A stretch of 64,000 nt of DNA, taken from Rhodobacter sp. CZR27. Lineage in GTDB: Bacteria > Pseudomonadota > Alphaproteobacteria > Rhodobacterales > Rhodobacteraceae. Positions 56,663-64,000 of the stretch are shown piece after piece. The notes beneath the pieces are model-generated. The model ran no database searches and had not been told where the DNA came from. It worked only from the letters and a program-made list of their open reading frames with translations. The position numbers and the translations under genes were made by a program. Location of the stretch: positions 1,326,501 through 1,390,500 of the forward strand of contig NZ_CP023548.1 in NCBI RefSeq assembly GCF_002407205.1. The letters run 5' to 3'. How positions within the stretch are numbered: position 1 is the first letter of the stretch; every line of letters begins with the position of its first letter.

Positions 56663-57235
56663 TCATTCCACCTTCGTCGCCTCGACCGAGATGCGCACGG
56701 CCACCTCGTCCGAGACATAGGGCGCGTAGAGCCCGAGGTTGAAGTCCGACCGCTTGACGGTGGTCGTCGCGTCGAAGCCGGCCCAGGGCTTGTTCTCCAT
56801 CGGATGCATCCCGAGCTGGTTGAGCGTGGCGTCCAGCACGACCGGCTTCGTCACCCCGTTCAGCGTGAGATCGCCGGTGATCTTCGCGGTCTTCTCGCCG
56901 GTCATCTCGACGCTGGTCGAGGTGAAGCTGACCGTCTTGTCGCCCGCGGCGCCGAAGAAGTCGGGCGACATGAAATGCTCGAACCGCGCCTCCCAGCCGG
57001 TCAGCATCGTCGTCACCGGGAACGAGACCTTGACCGAGGACGCCGTCGGATCGGCCTCGTCAAGGGCGATCTCGCCCTCGAAGCCCGAGAACATGCCCGA
57101 ACCCGTCGAGAAGCCGAGGTGGTTGTAGGTGAAGACGATCTGGCTGTGGCTGGGGTCGAGGACATAGGTTTCGGGCGCCGCGAAGGCGGCCGGGGCGGCG
57201 AGGGCGAGGGCAGTGGCGAGGACGAGGGATCTCAT
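56663..57235 (-). CDS. Periplasmic YceI-family lipid-binding protein
   Basis: A 190-residue protein with a signal peptide (1-19, cleavage AFA-A) and the full YceI pattern: YVLDPSHSQIVFTYNHLGFS, SSVKVSFPVTTMLTG, FEHFMSPDFFGA, ITGDLTLNGVTKPVVLD and TTTVKRSDFNLG. It folds as an eight-strand lipocalin-like barrel that holds a polyisoprenoid chain. The start at 57235 follows CGGAGACCCC. The sequence is clearly different from the YceI domain fused to cytochrome b561 next door, so the two are paralogues and not a recent duplication. Confidence 0.92.
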   Translation of the reverse strand: MRSLVLATALALAAPAAFAAPETYVLDPSHSQIVFTYNHLGFSTGSGMFSGFEGEIALDEADPTASSVKVSFPVTTMLTGWEARFEHFMSPDFFGAAGDKTVSFTSTSVEMTGEKTAKITGDLTLNGVTKPVVLDATLNQLGMHPMENKPWAGFDATTTVKRSDFNLGLYAPYVSDEVAVRISVEATKVE

Positions 57236-57360
57236 GGGGTCTCCGATTGCTGTGAGTTGCCCTGCGAAAGTTGTCCCGCCGCGGCCGCCGTAGCAATTGC
57301 ACAGTAGCCAACAGCCGATGTGCGCCTGAGAACACACCCGGGGGCTTTGGGTAGCGGTCG

Positions 57361-60300
57361 TCAGAACAGCGCCTCGGTCCGGCTGCGCGCCTCTCTCAGC
57401 GAGTGGCTGACATTGGTGAGGATGCGGCCCATCAGCTCGTTCACCTCTGCCGTGCGCTCGGGCGGGTTGATTGCCCGGACCTCCTGCAGCTGCGCGCGAT
57501 AAAGGGTGCGCACGCTGGCGGAATGCGCCTCGGTCCGGGCGAGGAAGGCCGTCCGCACCGGCGCCGCCAGCGCCTCGGAGGCGCGCTGCTTGGCGCCGAG
57601 GTCGTTGTCGCGGACATGCGCGACGAACAGGGGCAGCGCGGCCGTGCGCCCGGCGGCCGCGACGGGCGCCAGATCCTCGACCGCGCCGACCTCGCTGGTC
57701 ACGCGCTTGGCGATCGGGCGGTAGAGCGGCACGGACCAGCCGGTCTCGTCCTGATAGGCCTGCATCGGCCGGTCGCCGAACAGCGGCCGACCCTGCAGAA
57801 GCTTCAGCCGGCGGGCCTGCGCCTCGGAAGGCACCCCGTCGGGCGCGACGCGGCGAGCCACCTCGGCCGCATCCTCGGGGCCGAGCGTCATCAGCGCCTG
57901 CGCGCGCTTCGGATAGGCCTTGTCGATGATGTGGTCGTATTCGAAGAAATCGCCGGTGCCCACCTTGCGACCGGAATAGGGCGTGCCGACCCCCTCCTCG
58001 CGGGCGAAGTCCGGGCCGCCGGGCGACTGGAACGGCATGTCGGACCCGCCGCCTGCATTCAGCGCCTCGGGAGGGGTGGGGACCCGGGCCGCCGCGGCCA
58101 CCGTGGCGTTCATCGCGTAGAGCCCGTTGTTGAAGCTTTCGAGGTCCGCAACGCCCGCCTCGACATCCGCCCGCATCGCCTCGGTGGCGGTCGGGTCCTT
58201 CGCCATCACCGTCCGGATCTCGGCCATCTCGCCCTGAAGCTGGCGCTTCAGCAGCTTCTTGGCCAGGGCCGCGGGCGACTTGCCGCCCTCGGCGCGGGCC
58301 TGTTTCACCAGTTCGACAGGATCGGGCAGGCCCTTGCCCTTCTGCAGCACGTGGTTGCGGTGATAGACGGCGATGGCCGGGAACTGCAGCGCGTTCTCGT
58401 CGATCTTCTCGAACCCCTCGCTGCCCAGCTTGCCGAAGGGGCGCGCGCCGGCATCGCCATAGGCTGCCGTCCGGTTCGACCGGCCCGCGGCGGTGTTGCG
58501 CGCCTCGCGCTCGGCGCCCCCGCGCAGCAGGTCCGACTGCGCCTCGTCGGTGGGCTTGACCGCCAGCAGGTGCAGGTTTTCCAGCAGCGCCTTGGGGAAC
58601 TGCTTCTCGATCGTGTGATCCAGCTCGCAATAGGTCGAGACCGGGAAGCTCAGCTGCCGCTTGGCGGCATAGGCCTCGCCCTTCTGCTTCAGCTCGGCAT
58701 AGCTGCGCGCGGCGCTGCCCTCGAACCCTTCCAGTCGCGGCTCGCGCGCTCGCAGCAGCGCGGCAGTGTCGGATTTCGAGGTGGTGGCCACGTTCCGGTC
58801 GATGGGGCGGCCATCTGCGGTGATCTCGCGCGCGCCGGCCGCCTGCGCGGTGTCGATCCTCGCCACTTCGGCCCGCTGCGGACGGGTCTCGTTCTCCAGA
58901 TCGGTCCTCTCCAGCGGATCGAGCTTGCGTTCCGTGGTCGAGACTTCGTCCGCCACCTTCTGCGCATCGGCGCGCGAGCGTTCGTCCCGGATCTTCGGCA
59001 GCTCGGCGCGCGTCGCCTCCACCACCGTCTCGACCGCCGTGCCTTTTTCCGAGGCGATCAGGAACTCGACGCGCCGGCCCTTCTTCTTCGCATAGATGGA
59101 ATGGTCGGTCTCGCCGATCCGGAAGGCGTGGCCCGGCAGCTTGCGCTTGCCGTTCAGCCGGCGGATCAGCCCGGAAAAGAGCTTCTTCGCCTTCCTGACC
59201 ACGAACTCCACCAGCTTGGCCAACGCTTTGGCAACCGGCGCCTGCAGCCGTTTGAACACCGCCTTCACCTTGGTCGAGATCCCGCCAAGGCCCAGCAGAG
59301 CGGCAAGAAAGGCAAGCACCACCGGCACCGTCCGCCCGATGGTCTGCTCGACGAAATCCGCCGCCGCCTTGACCTGTCCGCGCGCGATGGCGCCGATCGA
59401 GGCGAAGATCGACTGCGCGACCTCCATGATCTGGCCGATCCGCTCGATGAAGGCCACGATCAGGTCGTAGATCGCCAGCACCACCTTGACCACCGCACCG
59501 ACCGGGTTCGACAGCCCGGCAAGCCAGCCGATCCCGGCCTTGACGATGGCGGTGGTGACCATCTCGGTCATGCCGCCGATCAGCGTCTCGCGGAAGCCGT
59601 CGATCAGGCCGAGGATCTTCTGCCAGAGGCCCAGGAAGCCCTCGGCGACCAGCGTCTTCACCGCATCGACCGAGCGTTCGATGAAGGCCACCATGCGCTC
59701 GCCGCGAGGACCGAGCTTCTTCACCAGCATCTTGCGGAAGGCGGCGTAGCTCAGGCCGAGGATCTGGAGCAGCAGGCTCATCAGCCCGCGGAAGTCCAGC
59801 CGCTCGGGCAGTTCGATCCCAGCGCCGGACAAGGCGCCGAACAGCCATCCCAGAAGGCCGCGCTTCAGGTGGTCGAGGATGTTGGTGCCGAACTGCCGGA
59901 AGCCGCCAACGACGGCGCCCACGAGGTTCTTCGCAAAGGCCAGCGGGTTTTCCAGGATCAGCCCAAGCGACTCGCGGGCGCCGCGGATCACCTCCCAGAC
60001 CCGGTCGGCATGGGGGCCGGCCAGTTTCAGCGCGCCGCGGATGATGAATTCCAGCACCTTGCCGGCGATCTCGCCGACGAAGGTGACGATGTCGCGGACC
60101 AGTGGCGCGAAGAGCGCGGTCAGGTTGTCGATGGGCGAGAGCGAGACGACCGCATCCAGCACCCGGTCGAGCAGCGCCGAGACCCGCGTCCACGTCAGGT
60201 TCAGCGCCTTCAGCCGCTCCTCGATCCAGAGGAAGGCGTCGTGGAGCGCGTTGGTCTCGTTCAGCCGGTCGAAGATCGCGGTGCCGCCGGGAACGAGGCC

Positions 60301-61254
60301 GAAGAGCCCGCCGACGAGGTTCGCGGCGGTGCGCGCGACGGGGTCGCCGGACAGGAGCTTGCGGCCGACGATCACGGTGATCAGCGTATAGCCCGGCACA
60401 TGGCGGGCGAGCGCCTCGCCCTTCTCCTCGATCCAGCCGTCGCGCCGGATCGCGGCCTCCCGCGGCAGGGTGCCGCCGGTCTGCTGCACCACATGGGTCA
60501 ACTCGTGCGCCATGAGCCGCAGGTCCAGCGCGCTTTCCCGCGGCCCGAGCCAGATGTGGGAGCCGTGCGTGAAGGCCCGGGCGCCGATCCGCGCGGCCGC
60601 CTGACGGTCGGGCGCGCCGTCGTGCAGCCGGACCGCCTCGAACGAGGCGCCGAAGGCCGGCTCGACCCGCGCGCGGAGGGCGGGGGGCAAGGGTCGCCCG
60701 GCCCCCGGCGCCGCAACGCGGGCGGCCACATCGGCCGGGGCGGGACCGCCCTCGCGCCCGACCACCGCTCCTGCGGGGCGCGCCGGGGCGAGGGGGGCTT
60801 CCTCGGGCGGGGCCGGCTGCGGCTCGCCCGCCGCGGCGCCGGTCTCCGACACATCGCCGCTTTCCAGCTCGTCCAGATCGCCGGGTTCAAGCGCGCCGGT
60901 GGGCACGTCCTGCGCCGCCGGAAGCTCGAAATCCTGCTGTTCGGCCGGCAGGGGCGGGACGGTCAGGCTGTCGGTGTTCGGCTGCTCCTCCGCCCGCCGC
61001 AGGGGGGCGGCCAAAGGCCCGGGCTGCGCGCGCGGCGGGGCATCCGGCGGCAGGCTCGTGGCGCCGCTCGCCACGACGCGCGCCGCCATCGCCTCGGCCT
61101 CGCGCTCGGCGGGATCGTTGACGGCGCCGACGCGAAGGGCGGGCTGCACCAGCCGCCCCGCCTCTGGCGTGGCGGTCCGCGGCGCGGGGCCGGCACGACG
61201 CACCGGCGCCGGCCGCCGGACCGGCTGAGGCGCCCTTGTCTTCACGCCGGACAT
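57361..61254 (-). CDS. Large DUF4157 protein, probable eCIS-associated effector, with duplicated DH motifs
   Basis: About 1297 residues. Residues 1-175 are Pro/Ala-rich and disordered. Residues 180-265 are a DUF4157 domain with FEAVRLHDGAP and the HExxH motif in MAHELTHVVQQ (His250, Glu251, His254). Residues 265-700 are a string of amphipathic, partly membrane-like helices, then a basic hinge (KKLFSGLIRRLNGKRK). The C-terminal part holds two related segments, ELDHTIEKQFPK near residue 880 and EYDHIIDKAYPK near residue 1107, recalling HNH-type or other metal-dependent domains. DUF4157 is a hallmark of cargo of extracellular contractile injection systems. The start may be ATG 61254 or GTG 61260. 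The enzymatic function is unknown. Confidence 0.75.
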   Translation of the reverse strand: MSGVKTRAPQPVRRPAPVRRAGPAPRTATPEAGRLVQPALRVGAVNDPAEREAEAMAARVVASGATSLPPDAPPRAQPGPLAAPLRRAEEQPNTDSLTVPPLPAEQQDFELPAAQDVPTGALEPGDLDELESGDVSETGAAAGEPQPAPPEEAPLAPARPAGAVVGREGGPAPADVAARVAAPGAGRPLPPALRARVEPAFGASFEAVRLHDGAPDRQAAARIGARAFTHGSHIWLGPRESALDLRLMAHELTHVVQQTGGTLPREAAIRRDGWIEEKGEALARHVPGYTLITVIVGRKLLSGDPVARTAANLVGGLFGLVPGGTAIFDRLNETNALHDAFLWIEERLKALNLTWTRVSALLDRVLDAVVSLSPIDNLTALFAPLVRDIVTFVGEIAGKVLEFIIRGALKLAGPHADRVWEVIRGARESLGLILENPLAFAKNLVGAVVGGFRQFGTNILDHLKRGLLGWLFGALSGAGIELPERLDFRGLMSLLLQILGLSYAAFRKMLVKKLGPRGERMVAFIERSVDAVKTLVAEGFLGLWQKILGLIDGFRETLIGGMTEMVTTAIVKAGIGWLAGLSNPVGAVVKVVLAIYDLIVAFIERIGQIMEVAQSIFASIGAIARGQVKAAADFVEQTIGRTVPVVLAFLAALLGLGGISTKVKAVFKRLQAPVAKALAKLVEFVVRKAKKLFSGLIRRLNGKRKLPGHAFRIGETDHSIYAKKKGRRVEFLIASEKGTAVETVVEATRAELPKIRDERSRADAQKVADEVSTTERKLDPLERTDLENETRPQRAEVARIDTAQAAGAREITADGRPIDRNVATTSKSDTAALLRAREPRLEGFEGSAARSYAELKQKGEAYAAKRQLSFPVSTYCELDHTIEKQFPKALLENLHLLAVKPTDEAQSDLLRGGAEREARNTAAGRSNRTAAYGDAGARPFGKLGSEGFEKIDENALQFPAIAVYHRNHVLQKGKGLPDPVELVKQARAEGGKSPAALAKKLLKRQLQGEMAEIRTVMAKDPTATEAMRADVEAGVADLESFNNGLYAMNATVAAAARVPTPPEALNAGGGSDMPFQSPGGPDFAREEGVGTPYSGRKVGTGDFFEYDHIIDKAYPKRAQALMTLGPEDAAEVARRVAPDGVPSEAQARRLKLLQGRPLFGDRPMQAYQDETGWSVPLYRPIAKRVTSEVGAVEDLAPVAAAGRTAALPLFVAHVRDNDLGAKQRASEALAAPVRTAFLARTEAHSASVRTLYRAQLQEVRAINPPERTAEVNELMGRILTNVSHSLREARSRTEALF

Positions 61255-61326
61255 CGCCACCCCCGTCCCTTGCAGGGGCGCGGCGGGGCGGCGGCCCTCG
61301 GGGATCTGCCGCGCGCCATGCCACCC

Positions 61327-62787
61327 TCACGTCAACCCGTTCGAGGGATAGCGCCGCAGCGGCTGCAGGCTCGCCGACTTGTTCCAGCGCCGCACCTTGT
61401 CCATCACCTCGGGCAGCGACAGGATCGCCTTCTTCGGGTCGTCATGCGCCCAGAACCGCTCGTTCCCGACCGAGATCATGTTCTCACCCTCCTGCCCGGG
61501 CGCGGGCGTCTGCGTCCCGGTGTTCTTCACATAGCCCCAGTCGCCCGGCACCCAGTCGGTCCAGACCGCCGAGGTCCGGTCGGACTTGCCGATCTCCTTT
61601 CCTGCGGCCGAGGTTACCGCGGTGCCGCTGACGTCCGCGGACTTCAGGGGTGCCTGCGCCCCGCCATACATTACCGTCATGGTCGCGAACTGGCAGGCCA
61701 TCGCGTAATCGTAGGCCGGGCTTGCCGTCTTCTGCTGCGCGGCCTTCCGGTCGAAGTCGCGGCTTTTCGACCTGATGTCGGCGATGGCGGTGGTGAAGCC
61801 GGCCGTCCCGGCGATGTCCTCGAACACCCGGACGAGGGTGGGGAAGGCATTGGCCTTCAGGATCGCCCGGATCTCGTCGTCCCTGCGGCCTTGCGCGCGC
61901 AGCTGCGCCTCGGCGGTGGTCAGGCGGCGCCTGACCTCGCCGAAGGTCAGGTCGGCGTAGGCCGGGTCGATGTTCGGGCCGCGGGCGGTGAAGCCCACCC
62001 GCAGGCCCCTGGCAAAATCCACGATCTCGCGCCGCGCGCCGATCTGCGCATCAAGGCTGGCGGCCACCTCCTTCTGCGTGCCCCCCGCCAGCGGAAAGAT
62101 CCGCTCGGACGCGGCAAGGTTCTGCGCGATCTGCGCCTCGACCGGACCCTTGTTCAGGAAGGCGGGCGCGGAGAGAAGCCCGGCCGCGGCGGTGAGGCCG
62201 GCCTTGCCCTGACCGGCGCCCTTCGCGCGGAGCGACGGGATCAGGTCGATCTTCGGGTCGTCCTTCACCTTGATCTTCCGCCGCACCAGCGGCGACGGTC
62301 CCGCCGCGACATGCGCCAGTTCATGCGCCACGGTCGCGGGCCGGTTCTCGCCGGCGGCAAGGCCGATGTCCGGTCCGCGCGTGAAGGCTGCCGCACCGAG
62401 CGCGCGGGCGGCACGATCGGCGGAAGCGCCGTCATGCAGGCGCACATGGCCGAGGGTGCGCCCGAAGCGCGGCTCGAAGAACGCCCGCGCCGGGCTGTCC
62501 AGCGGCCGGCCCGGACCCAGGGCGGCCAGCGCGCGGGAAGCCGGTGCGGGCAGCGGGGCGGGCCGTGCACCGGCGCGGGCCCCCGGTCGCGGCCACCGGC
62601 CCGGGCGCAAGTCCCACGCCCGCGCCCCGAGCCGCTCGGCCGCGGTCTCGGCCGGATCGCGCGCCCCGCCCAGCAGGATCGCGGCCCGAGCCTCGTCGCG
62701 CTGCGCCGCGGCCCGAGCGTCGCCAGCCCGCCGGATCTTCGGCGCCTGCAGTGCCCTTGCCCGGCGCAACCTGCGCTTGCCCGCCAT
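61327..62787 (-). CDS. DUF4157-transglutaminase (Tgl-like) fusion, probable eCIS effector
   Basis: A 486-residue protein. Residues 1-95 are basic and Pro/Arg-rich. Residues 100-165 are DUF4157 (LGHVRLHDGASADRAAR, then VAHELAHVAAG with HELAH at 155-159). Residues 330-486 resemble Bacillus Tgl-type protein-glutamine gamma-glutamyltransferase: Cys365 in MACQFATM, WVPGDWGYVKN near 413-423, Glu435 in EGENMISVG and His448 in RFWAHDD. The Cys-Glu and Glu-His spacings (70 and 13) fit what I recall of Tgl. It would crosslink proteins in a target cell. The ATG at 62787 follows GAGGAGGTGAGG; its start region touches the end of the preceding gene. Confidence 0.75.
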   Translation of the reverse strand: MAGKRRLRRARALQAPKIRRAGDARAAAQRDEARAAILLGGARDPAETAAERLGARAWDLRPGRWPRPGARAGARPAPLPAPASRALAALGPGRPLDSPARAFFEPRFGRTLGHVRLHDGASADRAARALGAAAFTRGPDIGLAAGENRPATVAHELAHVAAGPSPLVRRKIKVKDDPKIDLIPSLRAKGAGQGKAGLTAAAGLLSAPAFLNKGPVEAQIAQNLAASERIFPLAGGTQKEVAASLDAQIGARREIVDFARGLRVGFTARGPNIDPAYADLTFGEVRRRLTTAEAQLRAQGRRDDEIRAILKANAFPTLVRVFEDIAGTAGFTTAIADIRSKSRDFDRKAAQQKTASPAYDYAMACQFATMTVMYGGAQAPLKSADVSGTAVTSAAGKEIGKSDRTSAVWTDWVPGDWGYVKNTGTQTPAPGQEGENMISVGNERFWAHDDPKKAILSLPEVMDKVRRWNKSASLQPLRRYPSNGLT

Positions 62788-62789
62788 CC

Positions 62790-64000
62790 TCACCTCCTCA
62801 GGAAGGCCGATGCGGCGGACTTCAGCGCGGCGGGATCCGCGGCCGTGCCCGACAGCATGCGGCGAAGTTGCGGTGCGCTGGCGGCATCGAGATCCCTCAC
62901 CGTCAGGATCCCGTTGCTGCGCAGCCGCGTCACCGCCTCGGGATCGAGGTTCAGGCTGTCCACCGGCTGCGCGCCGCGCAGGTCGAGCAGCAGCTTCTCC
63001 TGCGCCGTGCGCAGGTCGGCCAGCGCGGCCTTTCCCTCGTCAATCCCGCGCATCGCGTCGGCGCGCTGTGCCTCGAGGGCGGAGAGTTCGGTCCTCGCGG
63101 TGGCCAGCCCCTGTTCCGCTGACTGCCGGCGGGTCTCGAGCGTCGCAAGATCCGCCTTCACCGTTTCCAGACCCGCCTCCGCGGCCCGACGCTGCGTCTC
63201 GATCGCGGCAAGCTCCGTCCGTGCGGATGCAAGCGCGCTTTCGATCGCCGTGCGCTGCGGCTCCAGTTCGGCGAGCCCCGTCCTGACGACGGCCAGCCCC
63301 GCCTCGGCCGCCGCCCGCTGCGGGTCCAGCTCGGCCAGCCCGGCCTTCAGCCCCGCAAGCCCTGCCTCGGCGGCGGCCCGTTGCGGCTCGAATTCGGCCA
63401 GCCCCGCCCTCAGCCCCGCCAGTCCCGCCTCGGCGGCGGCCCGCTGCGGCCCGAGGGCGGCAAGGCCCTCGGCCAGCGCCGCGCGCGAGGACTGCAGGCC
63501 GACGAGGTCCTGGTTCAGCCGGTCCCGGTCGATGGCCAGATCGCGCAGCTTCGCCTCGATCACCGAGGTGTCGATCGTCGTCGGCGTCTTCGTCGCCGCC
63601 TCGACCGCCTTAGCGATCTCGGCCTGCACCGCCTCGTCCTCGGACCGGGTGCGGAAGCGGAAGCGCCCGCTTCCCGCGCCGATGGTGGCGAAGCCCAGCG
63701 CCTCGCCGCCGCGGACCAGCACCGCCACCCGGTCGCCGGCCTTCGGCACCGCATCGAGCCGGACCGAGGTTCCGGCCGCCTCCGCCAGTTCGAAGACCTT
63801 GCCGAAGCCGGCGGGGTCGCGGTCGAGGTCGATCACCTCCGCGATCTCGAGCCCGTTGCCGGTCAGCACGTCCACCGCATCCTTCAGCCCCAGCTTCAGG
63901 ATGTCGGGCCGGACCCGGATGTCGTCGGGCACGGGATCGGTGAAGCCTCCGCCGGGCAGCAGGTCGTCCGGCCCGATCTTCGGCGGCCAGAGCAGATCGA
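62790..64000 (-). CDS. Coiled-coil repeat protein at the eCIS-like locus (5' end beyond the window)
   Basis: At least 403 residues; the frame is open to the right edge, and reads DLLWPPKIGPDDLLPGGG before a GTG at 63932 that is an unlikely start. After a beta-rich part (VRLDAVPKAGDRVAVLV, FATIGAGSGRFRFR), a coiled coil is built from about six copies of a 21-residue unit centred on PQRAAAEAGLAGL. The last 50 residues resemble a helix-hairpin-helix fold (LRSNGILTVRDLDAASAPQL). It overlaps no gene but ends 2 bp before the transglutaminase-fusion ATG, so the three genes probably form one operon. No enzyme motif is seen; a structural or tethering role in the particle is inferred. Confidence 0.7.
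   Translation of the reverse strand, partial: DLLWPPKIGPDDLLPGGGFTDPVPDDIRVRPDILKLGLKDAVDVLTGNGLEIAEVIDLDRDPAGFGKVFELAEAAGTSVRLDAVPKAGDRVAVLVRGGEALGFATIGAGSGRFRFRTRSEDEAVQAEIAKAVEAATKTPTTIDTSVIEAKLRDLAIDRDRLNQDLVGLQSSRAALAEGLAALGPQRAAAEAGLAGLRAGLAEFEPQRAAAEAGLAGLKAGLAELDPQRAAAEAGLAVVRTGLAELEPQRTAIESALASARTELAAIETQRRAAEAGLETVKADLATLETRRQSAEQGLATARTELSALEAQRADAMRGIDEGKAALADLRTAQEKLLLDLRGAQPVDSLNLDPEAVTRLRSNGILTVRDLDAASAPQLRRMLSGTAADPAALKSAASAFLRR
63072..63449. repeat. About six tandem 63-bp units encoding 21-residue coiled-coil repeats
   Basis: Within the coiled-coil gene, units beginning PQR or TQR/TRR recur every 21 residues, with the first three nearly identical in DNA (shared core cctcggcggcggcccg) and the later ones diverged. 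The 21-residue length equals three heptads, so unit number sets rod length without breaking the coil. Confidence 0.85.

Noticed and set aside
56663..60193. An open frame of 1176 codons on the minus strand running into the YceI gene
   Set aside because: Its first 980 codons lie out of frame inside the DUF4157 gene and are Arg/Gly/Ala-rich; only the last 190 codons, with a signal peptide and ribosome site, are real.

Overview
The window is high-GC DNA with tightly packed operons, frequent ATGA start/stop overlaps and clear GGAGG-type ribosome sites. Gene content (a ydcSTUVW-like polyamine operon, a GlpSTPQV-like polyol ABC operon, an Ior-type molybdenum hydroxylase, a cytochrome b561/YceI pair, a serralysin, an exopolysaccharide locus) suggests a free-living alphaproteobacterium, most likely Rhodobacterales. 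The genus cannot be fixed from the sequence. No rRNA, tRNA, CRISPR array or intact insertion sequence was seen.

Region 1 (1-10712, minus strand) is an exopolysaccharide locus read right to left: undecaprenyl-phosphate sugar transferase, MurJ-like flippase, parallel beta-helix protein, Wza/ExoF-type export protein, secreted glycoside-hydrolase-like protein, Wzz-like chain-length protein, polysaccharide deacetylase, and an O-antigen-ligase-like polymerase cut by the window start. A 746-bp gene-free stretch with a sigma70-like promoter and palindromes lies upstream.

Region 2 (11459-20000) holds a glycerate 2-kinase, an RTX protein, a Gly-rich membrane protein, a small unknown, and an iorA-iorB-dihaem cytochrome operon. 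Region 3 (20419-26376) has a divergent FolD paralogue lacking its catalytic lysine, a DUF1254 protein, a secreted SdsA-type alkylsulfatase and an orphan phoU.

Region 4 (26597-38873) is a polyol locus: a GntR regulator and glpD diverge from an FGGY kinase, two ABC ATPases, two permeases, a DUF2160 membrane protein, a binding protein and a ThDP-dependent enzyme. The two ATPases have complementary defects, which predicts one working and one dead ATP site. Region 5 (39077-45587) is a LysR regulator plus a polyamine-type ABC transporter and an aminoaldehyde dehydrogenase, all on the minus strand.

Region 6 (45827-57235) carries a small periplasmic protein and a serralysin protease, a host-attachment-family protein, a HemS-like protein without the usual haem-ligand histidine, a degenerate kinase/receiver protein, a PepSY-response regulator-sensor kinase operon (the PepSY protein carries 15 tandem hexapeptides), a WYL regulator, a cytochrome b561-YceI fusion and a free-standing YceI.

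Region 7 (57361-64000, continuing past the right edge) is the most unusual. Two consecutive DUF4157 proteins, a family tied to extracellular contractile injection systems (eCIS), sit behind a coiled-coil protein built of 21-residue repeats. One DUF4157 protein ends in what looks like a Tgl-type transglutaminase with a plausible Cys-Glu-His set. The other is about 1300 residues long and carries a duplicated E-x-D-H-x-I-x-K-x-x-P-K motif. These look like eCIS payloads, with the structural genes expected to the right.
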